DNA of 64,000 nucleotides from Clostridia bacterium (GCA_017469445.1 JAFUGK010000014.1:96229-160228), one strand, 5' to 3'; numbered from the stretch's first letter, positions 46,740 to 55,646 are shown. Translations and numbers: made by a program. The notes: generated by a model not told the origin, from the sequence alone.

Positions 46740-48157
46740 TTTAAATTACCTCGTATTTTTAATATTTCTAAAATTTTATTTATTAAAAGCACATATACCA
46801 CAATCACCATAATCATGCTTGATGAATTAAAAAATGTATATCCAGATAAGAATGATAAAGCAATTGCAAGTAAACTTCCTCCTAAATACATAATATAATT
46901 TGTATCAATCTGTTTTAAGTGTTTTACTGCAAAATATATACCATAACAAGCAATAATTAAAAATGGTACAAAATACAGTACAAAGCCTAATAATCCAAAA
47001 TTAAATAAAAACGCTGGTACTTCCATTTCCAGTACTAATTCTCTAAATTGGGCTTTAAATCCATTTCCAAATAGTAGAAGTGGTAAACTTTTTTGCTCTT
47101 CTACTAAATATAAATTATACATAAATTGCTGTTTTCGCATATCACTACTAGACATACTTGTAGCTTTTGCATAATTATATAATCTTAGTATTGCATTTTG
47201 TACTGGCTTTGGTGCATATTCTTCTGTTAATTCTCCATTTTCGATTTTATGTGCTAATTCTGTTACATCACCTGACAAATGCCTTATTTCACCAGTCATA
47301 CTATCTGTAGCAGATGCTTGTATTTCGTCTATATATCTTCTTCTTTCGAAAGTTTTTGAACCTCCTATAATAGCAACAACAACTATTAAAACAATTGCAA
47401 TAGCAGATGCACCAATTATCTTTTTGTTAATATTTATCTTTTTAATTACTCCAACAAATAATTCGCTGCCTACATAAAGTAGTAGAATAAGAACAAAACC
47501 TAAAAGACCAGTTCTTGTTCCTACCAATACGCTTAAAAAGATTCCAGCAAAAATGCCTAAAATTGCAATTATAAGTGTTAGTTTTTTATCTTTTAGCATA
47601 GGTAAAATTATACATAAACATATACATAATATAGCACATAGACTATTTCCAGATTCATACCATCCTTTAAAACCAGTTCCTTCTATATATGTACTAGAAG
47701 ATGTATTTGTAATTATTGAAATATAAATAGAAATTATATATATTCCAAATGCAATCAAAATAGATTTTTGTAATTTTTTATTATCTTTCTTCCAAAAAAT
47801 ATATGTAAATAGGAATAAATTCATAATTAAAAACGAATAATTTACAAGGTATTGTGCTTCATTTAATATTCCACCATATGAGATTTCTGCCTTTACACTA
47901 TTAAATAAATATAAATGTATTAATGCATATACAAAATAAATAAGCGAAATTATTATCATTTTCATCTTTATTTTATATTTAAAAAATACATATATAAATA
48001 AAATAATTGGTAAAATAGGTCTTATGAATGTAGATGGAGAAATACTTGTATTAAAAGTATTTCTAAATATAAAACTTAACATATCTAATATTGGACATAT
48101 TATTACAATAAAACATAAAATGTTTTCTGGTGTTATTTTCTTTAAAAGATTCTTCAT
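46736..48157 (-). CDS. Wzy/O-antigen ligase-like membrane protein
   Basis: 473 residues from ATG at 48157 (AGGAGTAGAA upstream; the start at 48184 overlaps the previous gene). About eleven helices, with a long extracellular loop (about 290-370) before the last helices, and GTRTGLLGF, the pattern of the O-antigen ligase/polymerase family. It probably polymerises or ligates repeat units. Operon context supports that. Confidence 0.75.
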   Translation of the reverse strand: MKNLLKKITPENILCFIVIICPILDMLSFIFRNTFNTSISPSTFIRPILPIILFIYVFFKYKIKMKMIIISLIYFVYALIHLYLFNSVKAEISYGGILNEAQYLVNYSFLIMNLFLFTYIFWKKDNKKLQKSILIAFGIYIISIYISIITNTSSSTYIEGTGFKGWYESGNSLCAILCICLCIILPMLKDKKLTLIIAILGIFAGIFLSVLVGTRTGLLGFVLILLLYVGSELFVGVIKKININKKIIGASAIAIVLIVVVAIIGGSKTFERRRYIDEIQASATDSMTGEIRHLSGDVTELAHKIENGELTEEYAPKPVQNAILRLYNYAKATSMSSSDMRKQQFMYNLYLVEEQKSLPLLLFGNGFKAQFRELVLEMEVPAFLFNFGLLGFVLYFVPFLIIACYGIYFAVKHLKQIDTNYIMYLGGSLLAIALSFLSGYTFFNSSSMIMVIVVYVLLINKILEILKIRGNLK

Positions 48158-48168
48158 TTCTACTCCTA

Positions 48169-49116
48169 TTAAAATATATGGCAATAAATTTTATAAGTAA
48201 ATTTATTAATACTTCTTAAATAAAAATTTTTAAGTCCTTTTGAAGTTCTTAATATCTTATTCTTCTTCCAATCTGGAAAAGTATTGTATACTTTTTCTAT
48301 AGTTTCTTTTAAGCATTCTTTTTTTATACTTTTATCTGCAATTTTGGTCATTCTCCTAAATGAACTTGCAAATAATATTCTAGTATACATATACTCAAGT
48401 TCTTTCTTGTACTCATCATATAGGTTATTTGTTTTATAATAATCTATGATATTATCAAGTATAGTAAATATATCTCTTGTCTTTTCATTTTGTGTATATG
48501 TAATTGAATTATTTCTTTGTACATAATGTATTAAAGGTTCTTCAATTAGTTCTATTTTTCTAAGCTTAGGCAATATTTTATAAAAGAACTCTAAATCTTC
48601 ATATCTTAATCCTTTTGGAAATTGAACTCCCGAATTTAACAATACTTCCCTTTTATATAGTTTATTCCAAGCCACAACTCTTGCATTAGCATACATATCA
48701 CTTTTATCTTTATATCTAGCATTTCTATCATGAATCATCTTTGTTTCAGAATATTCCCAATAGAAATCACATTCTACCATATCAGCATTTGTCTCTATAG
48801 CTTTGTTATATAACTTTTCATATAGTGATAACTCTACATAATCATCTGAATCTAAAAATGCAATATAATCTCCTGTTGCATATGGAATACCAAAATTTCT
48901 TGCATCAGATAATCCTCCATTTTCTTTAGTTAAATACATAATGTTAGAATTCTTGTCTTTATATTTAAGAATTATTTGCTCACTACTATCTGTAGAACCA
49001 TCATTTACTATTATTAGCTCTATATCTTTTAAAGTTTGGTTAACAAGCGAGTCTAAACATTTTTCAATATATTTTTCTACATTATATACTGGAACAATAA
49101 CACTAACCTTTGGCAT
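48169..49116 (-). CDS. GT2 glycosyltransferase
   Basis: 315 residues. Canonical GT-A start VSVIVPVYNVEKYIEKCLDS, then VNDGSTDSSEQI, NGGLSDARNFGI and AFLDSDDYVE (DDD metal site), C-terminal helices. Closely resembles the gene just upstream (49128-50075) in its first 100 residues, suggesting duplication. Donor and acceptor unknown. Confidence 0.9.
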   Translation of the reverse strand: MPKVSVIVPVYNVEKYIEKCLDSLVNQTLKDIELIIVNDGSTDSSEQIILKYKDKNSNIMYLTKENGGLSDARNFGIPYATGDYIAFLDSDDYVELSLYEKLYNKAIETNADMVECDFYWEYSETKMIHDRNARYKDKSDMYANARVVAWNKLYKREVLLNSGVQFPKGLRYEDLEFFYKILPKLRKIELIEEPLIHYVQRNNSITYTQNEKTRDIFTILDNIIDYYKTNNLYDEYKKELEYMYTRILFASSFRRMTKIADKSIKKECLKETIEKVYNTFPDWKKNKILRTSKGLKNFYLRSINKFTYKIYCHIF

Positions 49117-49127
49117 GGTTCTCCCCT

Positions 49128-50075
49128 TTATCTTAATTTAAAATATAAATTTGGACTTATTGCTATAAGAATTCTTTTTAAAAATTGTTTTAAATTTCTT
49201 ATTTTAATGTTTTTAATCATTTTTCGTTTCTTAAATTCTATTAGATAATGTTTCTTTAAGTCTTGTGGTAAATCTCTAATTTTAAGCAAAATAGAATTTG
49301 TATAATATAATCTTATATTTTCTTTAGTAAAAGTAGTTAAATCTTGATTCTCAATAGTTTTAAGCATATTATCGTAATGTAAAAAACTATCTTCAGTTTT
49401 CTTTATTATTTTTTCCTTGCTATTTTCTCTAGTTATACTATTTGGAGTTTGAACATAGTAATATCCATATATATTAGTTGAAATCATAGTTTTAGCATTT
49501 GCAATAACTATTGGAATTAGCCCGAAATCTTCATGTATAGTACCTGCTAAGAAACGGAAATTATTATCTTTAAAATATTCTCTTCTAAACAAATAAATGC
49601 ATGGTTGATCTATTAAAATGTCTTGATAATATAGTTTATTAAAAGCATCTTGTCCAAGTATAGCATCAAAAACTGGTCCATCTATTTTACATATTTCCTT
49701 ACCATTTTCTTCTACTTGAATCATCTTAAATTTTATTACATCTACACTATCATTTAAATTAGTTTCTTGCTTTGCCAGTAATTCTGTATCAATATAATCA
49801 TCTGAGTCTATGTACATAATATATTCGCCTGTTGCCTTCTCAAGCCCATAATTTCTAGTATCAGCAACACCAGTATTATCTTTATAAAAATATTTCAGTT
49901 TTGAGCCTAAAACTTCTTTATATTTTAGTACTTCTAATTCAGTATTATCAGTAGAGCCATCATTTACAACAATAAGTTCATAATCGTTCATAGTTTGGTC
50001 TACTACTGAATCTATACATTTTTTTATCGTACTTTCGCAATTGTATGCAGTAATAATAACACTAACCTTTGGCAT
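49128..50075 (-). CDS. GT2 glycosyltransferase
   Basis: 315 residues, first gene of the glycan operon. VSVIITAYNCESTIKKCIDS, VNDGSTDNTELE, TGVADTRNYGL and MYIDSDDYID mark the GT2 catalytic domain. The C-terminal part (about 200-315) is helical and basic. SD TGGGGAGATA. No clear promoter was found in front of it. Confidence 0.9.
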   Translation of the reverse strand: MPKVSVIITAYNCESTIKKCIDSVVDQTMNDYELIVVNDGSTDNTELEVLKYKEVLGSKLKYFYKDNTGVADTRNYGLEKATGEYIMYIDSDDYIDTELLAKQETNLNDSVDVIKFKMIQVEENGKEICKIDGPVFDAILGQDAFNKLYYQDILIDQPCIYLFRREYFKDNNFRFLAGTIHEDFGLIPIVIANAKTMISTNIYGYYYVQTPNSITRENSKEKIIKKTEDSFLHYDNMLKTIENQDLTTFTKENIRLYYTNSILLKIRDLPQDLKKHYLIEFKKRKMIKNIKIRNLKQFLKRILIAISPNLYFKLR

Positions 50076-50358
50076 AATATTATCTCCCCATTTAATACTT
50101 TGCTATAATTTTATATTCAAATGCCAGTTTTGTCAACAATTTTGCTTAATTATAAAATTAAAAGGAAATATATTAAAAATTGAAAAAAGCGCATTGAAAG
50201 TAATTGAGCTAGACATTCTTAATAAATTTTATGGAAAGCGTTCATTTACTAATGGAAGGGTGCCATAAAATTCTTTTAGAAGGTCTGCGAAAATTAGCTT
50301 GAACGAGCATTTTTGAAATTTTTAATATATTTTCTAAAATAATTTATTACTAAAATTA
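50076..50358. other. upstream region of the glycan operon and tRNA-Leu
   Basis: About 283 AT-rich bases between divergent units. A 10-bp inverted repeat, AATTTTATGG (50225-50234) and CCATAAAATT (50263-50272), may be a regulatory site or a small terminator. No gene was supportable. Confidence 0.4.
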
Positions 50359-50387
50359 TTGACAAAATTCATACAAAGTGTTAATAT
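50359..50387 (+). promoter_or_regulatory. sigma-A promoter of tRNA-Leu
   Basis: TTGACA, 17-base spacer, TAATAT, ending 14 bases before the tRNA. Confidence 0.85.
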
Positions 50388-50401
50388 ATATATTGTTAAT
50401 C

Positions 50402-50485
50402 GCGGTTGTGGCGGAACTGGCAGACGCGCTAGACTTAGGATCTAGTGTCTTTGACGTGGGGGTTCAAGTCCTCTCAACCGCACCA
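50402..50485 (+). tRNA. tRNA-Leu(UAG)
   Basis: 84 bases with encoded CCA. Acceptor GCGGTTG pairs with CAACCGC; anticodon stem CTAGA/TCTAG with loop CTTAGGA gives anticodon TAG. The long variable arm (TGTCTTTGACGT...) is typical of Leu. Followed by repeats of its own 3' end. Confidence 0.95.
50465..50485 (+). repeat. tRNA-Leu 3' end, copy 1 of repeated segment
   Basis: CAAGTCCTCTCAACCGCACC plus A, within the genuine tRNA. The same 21 bases recur at 50627-50647, and a shorter form at 51137-51151. Confidence 0.85.
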
Positions 50486-50488
50486 GAT

Positions 50489-50511
50489 AAGAGTTAGCTT
50501 TGCTAACTCTT
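50489..50511 (+). terminator. terminator of tRNA-Leu
   Basis: Perfect 10-bp stem AAGAGTTAGC/GCTAACTCTT with 3-base loop and T6 tail, four bases after the CCA. Confidence 0.88.
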
Positions 50512-50626
50512 TTTTGATATTTTAAAAAGAGGAATTGAAAAGGAGTTTGCCAAGTGCAGCTTGGTTAAGGCCAAGTTGCACGCAGGCTAAAACAGTCCAG
50601 TGGACTGTTTTAACGACGCGGCTCGC
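50512..50626. other. segment between tRNA-Leu 3'-end repeats
   Basis: No gene. Contains the inverted repeat GTGCAGCTTGG/CCAAGTTGCAC and the perfect palindrome AAAACAGTCCAGTGGACTGT followed by TTT (about 50589-50611). More GC-rich than the flanks. Confidence 0.5.
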
Positions 50627-50647
50627 CAAGTCCTCTCAACCGCACCA
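50627..50647 (+). repeat. tRNA-Leu 3' end, copy 2
   Basis: Exact 21-base copy of the tRNA 3' end including CCA, without the rest of the tRNA; looks like an att-type remnant. Confidence 0.8.
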
Positions 50648-50776
50648 AATGTGCGAGGCAAAAGTGCCTCGCAATTAATAATTAATAGTGAATGATGAAT
50701 AGTGAATAATAGAAACGTGTAAAGAGCACATTTGTATTATTCACTATTAATTATTAATTTTTCATTATTCATTAAA
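50648..50776. mobile_element. MITE-like palindromic element, copy A
   Basis: Begins AATGTGCGAGGCAAAAGTGC, a GCGAGGCA/TGCCTCGC hairpin, then AATTAATAATTAAT repeats paired with TATTATTCACTATTAATTAT on the far side; AAATGTGC also pairs with GCACATTT. A near-identical copy is at 51152, and a third at 58866-58990. Confidence 0.7.
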
Positions 50777-50809
50777 CAATAAAAATCCAGGAAAACCTGG
50801 ATTTTATTG
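50777..50809 (-). terminator. terminator of small zinc-ribbon gene
   Basis: CAATAAAA(A)TCCAGG stem with CCTGGATTTTATTG, loop AAAA, immediately after the stop at 50810 on the minus strand. Confidence 0.7.
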
Positions 50810-50989
50810 TTAATACTTTTCTTCATGGACAACGATTTCTTCGCCACAACAAGGGCATTTTACTAATACTAAATGCCGTCCAAATGCGCATCGCGTTTTT
50901 AAATCTGCCTTATAAAATTTAAATTTGGCATTACAATATTTGCAAACTTTAGTGGTTCCTTTAACTTTGCCTTCTTTAATAACCTGCAT
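50810..50989 (-). CDS. small zinc-ribbon protein
   Basis: 59 residues from ATG at 50989, after AAGGAGGTTATT; the upstream start at 51031 lacks a site. CKYC at about 16-19 and CPCC at about 45-48 make a probable zinc ribbon. An in-frame CGG (50878-50876) is read in frame 0; a +1 shift there would give GGC ATT TAG. It lies between two copies of the palindromic element and tRNA-Leu tails, so it is probably carried on a small mobile segment. Confidence 0.6.
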   Translation of the reverse strand: MQVIKEGKVKGTTKVCKYCNAKFKFYKADLKTRCAFGRHLVLVKCPCCGEEIVVHEEKY

Positions 50990-51031
50990 AATAACCTCCT
51001 TAGTATACTCAATTGTACAATAAATAAACAA

Positions 51032-51136
51032 AATACTTTAATTATTTTACCATACTTTACATAAATTGTAAAGCTAAGCAATATATCCAATTTAAATCTA
51101 ATATGTTGATATTCTTGTTGTACTCAATTCTACATT
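51032..51136. other. spacer upstream of small zinc-ribbon gene
   Basis: AT-rich, about 105 bases. It should hold the promoter for the minus-strand gene, but I see no convincing -35/-10 pair. Confidence 0.3.
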
Positions 51137-51151
51137 TCCTCAACCGCACCA
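51137..51151 (+). repeat. tRNA-Leu 3' end, copy 3 (shorter)
   Basis: TCCTCAACCGCACCA, the tRNA 3' end lacking an internal CT, directly before palindromic copy B. Confidence 0.7.
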
Positions 51152-51278
51152 AATGTGCGAGGCAAATATGCCTCGCAATTAATAATTAATAGTGAATGAT
51201 TAATAGTGAATAATAGAAACGTGTAAAGAGCACATTTGTATTATTCACTATTAATTATTTATTTTTCATTATTCATTA
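51152..51278. mobile_element. MITE-like palindromic element, copy B
   Basis: Nearly the same sequence as 50648-50776, with a few substitutions (GCGAGGCAAATATGCCTCGC hairpin). Same orientation and same position relative to a tRNA 3' end. Confidence 0.7.
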
Positions 51279-51312
51279 AAAACAGATTACTAAAAAATTA
51301 GTAATCTGTTTT
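51279..51312 (-). terminator. terminator of splB
   Basis: Perfect 15-bp stem (AAAACAGATTACTAA) with T-rich tail after the stop at 51319. Confidence 0.8.
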
Positions 51313-51318
51313 AATTTT

Positions 51319-52324
51319 TTATACTATATACTCAATTCTATTATTAGGAAAATATTTTTGCATAATCTCTCTCATAAATTTTTCTGCATCTTCCCTAATC
51401 TCTTTTTTGTATGAGTACTTTCCCCTTCCTCTACCTGTCATTAAATTTGTATCATATAAATTGATAGCACCGCGGAAATGCTTCTTCATTAATTTTTCTG
51501 TGAACATAGCTATATGTCATAAAAATAAGTTCAAAAAACGCATCTTGCTTAACTTTTTTACTAAGCTTTGCATCAAGATATTTTATAAGCTCTTCGTACT
51601 TTGTTTTCCAATTTTCAACTAAGATAATTGGTGCAATAAGTATACCAATCTTATAACCTGCTTCTTTTAATTTATTTATTGCTTCAATTCTTTTATCCAA
51701 GAAAGATGTACCAATTTCAATCTTTTTAATTATTTCATCTGGATTAACACTCATGCGAATTATAATTCTACCATTATGATTTAATGATAGAATAGAATCT
51801 ACCATATCAAATTTAGTAGGAAAAGTTAAATATCCATAATTATTGGGGACATAATTTTCAATTGTCCATTCTAAGTTACCAGTTATAGTATTTTCTAATA
51901 TTAAATCACTATTACTCCCTATTTCAAAAGTTAATTCTTTTTCACTTTTATTAGAAGTTTTAATTATTTTATCTAACATTTCTTCTCTATTTACAAATAG
52001 TCTTAAATATGAGCATTTATTATAATTGCAAACCAAATAGCAATATAGACACATAGCCGTACAACCAGATGATGTATATGGAACAAGAAAATCTGAAGTT
52101 TTATGGTTTGGAACAAACTTATGAGTTTTCCTAACACCAATAATTAAATTCCTTTTTAATTTAGGAAAATTTTTATTAGGATTCTCCCTCATTTCTAATA
52201 TATTATTATGGTTCTCAATAGTACGCATTTCTATATTCATTTTACCATATTTATCAAGTAGCGTTTTCCCTAATTCGTAATTCTTAATATTCTCTTCATA
52301 TAAAATTAAATTTGGAACAAACAT
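51319..52324 (-). CDS. splB: spore photoproduct lyase-like radical SAM protein, +1 shift at CGG
   Basis: 334 residues when the C of CGG at 51472 is skipped (CCG CGG TGC to GGT GCT; residue 285). The radical SAM motif CxxxCxxC is C88-C92-C95 (SGCTAMCLYCY). The region up to the shift, TYSYVHRKINEEAFP, and after it, GAINLYDTNLMTGRGRGKYS, form the continuous C-terminus typical of SPL family proteins. Frame 0 would end after five further codons. It repairs the spore photoproduct in DNA of germinating spores. Start follows AGGAGATTTGTT. Confidence 0.85.
51470..51472 (-). other. CGG +1 recoding site 5 (splB)
   Basis: CCG CGG TGC in frame 0; skipping C gives GGT GCT ATC and the SPL C-terminus. Confidence 0.85.
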
Positions 52325-52390
52325 AACAAATCTCCTAAAATGTATTTAGGTTTATTATGTGTATTTATGGAAAATGTATGCTAAAAAATA

Positions 52391-52409
52391 GGACGACCAA
52401 TGGTCGCCC
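52391..52409 (-). terminator. terminator of ileS
   Basis: GGGCGACC/GGTCGTCC stem with loop ATT and TATTTTTT tail, after the ileS stop. Same style as the hairpin at 24975. Confidence 0.75.
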
Positions 52410-52416
52410 CTACTTT

Positions 52417-55200
52417 CTATTTCAAATTCTCACTACATCTATGGCAAATTGTTGGATGTTCCTTGTCTTCTCCAACTGTTGTAGAATACATCCAGCATCT
52501 TTCACATTTTTCTCCTGGTGCAATAGATATTTCTACTGATATGCCAAAATTACTTTCTTCATCTTTTTTGCTGTCTTTTACAATTTCTAAATCTGATACA
52601 ATAAATACTTGTAATAATTCATTTTCAACAGATTTTATAAAATCGTATTTCTCACCATCTGCATGAATTGTAACTTTTGCATTTAATGAAGATCCTATTG
52701 TCTTATCTGCTCTTGCTAATTCAAGTTTCTTAGCAACTTCTTCTTTTATTGCTATAATTTTATCCCATTTTTCTGTTAAAGCTTTATCATCATATTCTAG
52801 TTTAGCTTTTGGCCAAGATGTAAGCATAACACTCTCTAAGCTTTCTCCTTCTTTATGCTTCATAAATCCCCATATTTCTTCTGCTGTAAAGCTAATCATT
52901 GGAGCTAAAATTCTAACTAAAGCTTCTAATATTTCATACATTACTGTTTGTGCAGCTCTTCTGCCTACAGAATCTTGTTTATATGTGTATAATCTATCTT
53001 TTATAATGTCTAAGTAGAAATTACTCATATCTACAACGCAGAATTGATTTATAGCTGTATATGCTTTGCTGAATTCATATTCATCAAAGGCTTTTGTGCA
53101 ATCCCTAATTAATTTATTAAGTCTTGTTAATGCCCATTTATCAACTTCTTCTAAATCAGAATAAGCAACAGGAGCATTTACATCAAAATCACTTGTATTT
53201 CCTAGAATATATCTAGATGTATTTCTTATTTTTCTGTAAACTTCACTAACTTGTTTTAATATTCCTTTAGATATACTTACATCTGATTTGTAATCTGAAG
53301 ATAATACCCATAATCTTAAAATATCTGCACCATATTCTTTAATAACTTCTAGTGGATCAACTCCATTACCTAAAGATTTAGACATTTTTCTTCCTTGCTC
53401 ATCTACTGTATATCCATGTGTTACTACTTCATGATATGGAGCTTTACCTTTTGTTGCAACAGATGTTAATATTGAAGATTGGAACCAACCTCTATATTGA
53501 TCACTACCTTCTAAATACATAACATGTGATGTTGGTATTCCTCTTTCTTCTAATACAGAAGCATGTGTTGAGCCAGAATCAAACCATACATCCATAATAT
53601 CTGTTTCTTTTTTGAACTTATGGCTACCACAAGAGCAAACTGCACCTTCTGGTAATAATTCTTCTGCAGTTAAATCAAACCATGCATTTGTTCCTTTTTC
53701 TTTTACAATTTCTTGCACTTTCTTTAAGCTCTCTGGTGTTACATATTCTTTCTCACATTCTTCACAGTAGAATATTGGAATTGGCACACCCCAAGTACGT
53801 TGTCTAGAAATACACCAATCGTTTCTTTCTTCTACCATTTTTGTTATTCTTTCTTCTCCCCATGCAGGATACCATTTTACAGATTTTATAGCTTCTAATG
53901 TCTCTTTTCTGAATCCATCTACAGATGCAAACCATTGGTTTGTTGCTCTAAATATAATTGGATTTTTACATCTCCAGCAATGTGGATATTGGTGAACTAT
54001 AGGTTGTTTTCTTAGTAAATATCCATTTTCTTCAAGCCAATTTGTAATTTCTCTATTAGATTTTTCATAATACATACCTGCAAATATTCCAGCTTCTTCT
54101 GTTTGATGTCCTTTTCCATCTACACAAACTACCATGTCTAAATTATTTTTTAATCCGCATAAATAGTCTTCTTTACCATAAGCAGGAGCAGTATGTACAG
54201 CACCTGTACCAGAGCTTAAATCTACTAATATAGTATCATCACTACCTAATACAACTTTAGATTCTCTTTCAATAAATGGATGTTTACAAAGAACTCCTTC
54301 TAATTCTTCACCTTTAAATGTTTTAATTGTTTTATATTCAGTAATCTCAGCAAGTCCCATTACTTCATCAACTAATTCACTTGCCATAATATATTTTTCT
54401 TTTCCTGTATCAACTATACTATATTTAAAATCTCCACCTATAGTAATAGCAACGTTTCCAGGTAATGTCCAAGGTGTAGTTGTCCATATTACAAAATATG
54501 TGTCTTTTGCATCAAATAATCCTTTTGAATCTTTAACAGGAAATTTTACATATAAAGACATTGTTTTATGATCTTTGTATTCAATTTCTGCTTCAGCTAA
54601 AGCTGTTTCGCAATCTGTACACCAGTGAACAGGTTTTAATCCTTTATATATATATCCTTTTTCATACATTTTAGCAAATACTTCTATTTGTTTTGCTTCC
54701 ATTTGTGGTTGATATGTTATATATGGGTGTTCCCAATCCCCAAGTACGCCTAAACGTTTAAATCCTTTTGTTTGAACATCTATATATTTTTCATTAAATT
54801 CTTTACATGTATCTCTAAATTGTGATACTGGCATTTCATCTCTATTTAGTCCTAGCTTTTCAATAGCCTTCTTTTCAGTTGGCATACCATGTGTATCGTA
54901 TCCTGGTATATATGGTGTATAAAAACCTTGTAAGTTTTTATATCTTACTATAGTATCTTTTAGCACTTTATTAAGTGCATGTCCTATATGAATTTCTCCA
55001 TTTGCATATGGAGGTCCATCATGTAAAACAAATGGTTCCTTTCCTTCATTTTTCTTTAAGCATTTTTCATACAAACCTTTTTCAAAAACATTTTCTAATG
55101 TTTTTGCTTCTGTTTCTGGTAAATTTGCTCTCATTTGGAAATCTGTTTTTGGCAAATTTAAGGTTTTTCCATAGTCTAGTTTTTCTTCTGACTCTGACAT
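52417..55200 (-). CDS. ileS: isoleucyl-tRNA synthetase
   Basis: 927 residues. Charges tRNA-Ile. The class I motifs are GPPYANGEIHIGHALNKVL (HIGH) and MSKSLGN (KMSKS); the editing domain lies in between (TTTPWTLPGN). The C-terminal zinc motif is CERCWMYSTTVG...CHRCSENL. Under T-box control. SD AAAGGAAGGA. Confidence 0.97.
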   Translation of the reverse strand: MSESEEKLDYGKTLNLPKTDFQMRANLPETEAKTLENVFEKGLYEKCLKKNEGKEPFVLHDGPPYANGEIHIGHALNKVLKDTIVRYKNLQGFYTPYIPGYDTHGMPTEKKAIEKLGLNRDEMPVSQFRDTCKEFNEKYIDVQTKGFKRLGVLGDWEHPYITYQPQMEAKQIEVFAKMYEKGYIYKGLKPVHWCTDCETALAEAEIEYKDHKTMSLYVKFPVKDSKGLFDAKDTYFVIWTTTPWTLPGNVAITIGGDFKYSIVDTGKEKYIMASELVDEVMGLAEITEYKTIKTFKGEELEGVLCKHPFIERESKVVLGSDDTILVDLSSGTGAVHTAPAYGKEDYLCGLKNNLDMVVCVDGKGHQTEEAGIFAGMYYEKSNREITNWLEENGYLLRKQPIVHQYPHCWRCKNPIIFRATNQWFASVDGFRKETLEAIKSVKWYPAWGEERITKMVEERNDWCISRQRTWGVPIPIFYCEECEKEYVTPESLKKVQEIVKEKGTNAWFDLTAEELLPEGAVCSCGSHKFKKETDIMDVWFDSGSTHASVLEERGIPTSHVMYLEGSDQYRGWFQSSILTSVATKGKAPYHEVVTHGYTVDEQGRKMSKSLGNGVDPLEVIKEYGADILRLWVLSSDYKSDVSISKGILKQVSEVYRKIRNTSRYILGNTSDFDVNAPVAYSDLEEVDKWALTRLNKLIRDCTKAFDEYEFSKAYTAINQFCVVDMSNFYLDIIKDRLYTYKQDSVGRRAAQTVMYEILEALVRILAPMISFTAEEIWGFMKHKEGESLESVMLTSWPKAKLEYDDKALTEKWDKIIAIKEEVAKKLELARADKTIGSSLNAKVTIHADGEKYDFIKSVENELLQVFIVSDLEIVKDSKKDEESNFGISVEISIAPGEKCERCWMYSTTVGEDKEHPTICHRCSENLK

Positions 55201-55370
55201 TTTTTTATATCCTTCCTTTCATATACTATTAGGCTATTCACAACGTTGGAAAAGAATTTAGTAAATTTCTAGGCAAACAAGCGAGAAGAATCCGAGGCGT
55301 ACGAGTGTACGTCGCAGGATTTTAGAGTGCAGTTTAACGACGAAATTTGCAAATTATTTTTCAACGCACA
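55201..55370 (-). other. spacer between T-box terminator and ileS
   Basis: About 170 bases. The part 55240-55365 is more GC-rich and centred on the near-palindrome GGCGTACGAGTGTACGTCG; it looks like an inserted repeat. It lies in the mRNA leader after the attenuator. No ORF. Confidence 0.5.
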
Positions 55371-55611
55371 AAAAAATATTTCGTCCTACTAATAGGACGA
55401 AATATTTTCCGCGGTACCACCTATATTAAAAGTTTTATTACTTTTCTCTTAATTAATCTTTAACGCAGACTTACGACTTATTTTACTATTATTTCAAATA
55501 AGCAACTCCAAGGTGATAACAAACATTTATTATCTTACCAAAATTTCAGCATACATTTGGCTCTCTAAAAGTTTTACATGTTTGTCTTGTCCTTTTCATA
55601 GTTTTTCAATA
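55371..55611 (-). promoter_or_regulatory. T-box leader of ileS (Ile)
   Basis: The T-box sequence GGTGGTACCGCGG is at 55421-55409, with the terminator helix AAAAATATTTCGTCCTA / TAGGACGAAATATTTT (55373-55408) after it. The specifier segment TTATCACCTTGGAG has ATC (Ile) at 55517-55515, followed by a purine. Uncharged tRNA-Ile would stabilise the antiterminator. This matches ileS downstream. Confidence 0.92.
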
Positions 55612-55617
55612 ATGCAT

Positions 55618-55646
55618 ATTATACACTCTTTTTTTCTAAAATTCAA
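55618..55646 (-). promoter_or_regulatory. sigma-A promoter of ileS leader
   Basis: TTGAAT (55646-55641), 17-base spacer, TATAAT (55623-55618) on the minus strand, just before the T-box leader. Confidence 0.85.

Noticed and set aside
50402..51290. CRISPR array
   Set aside because: Repeats are few, unequal in spacing and derive from a tRNA end and palindromic elements; no cas genes.
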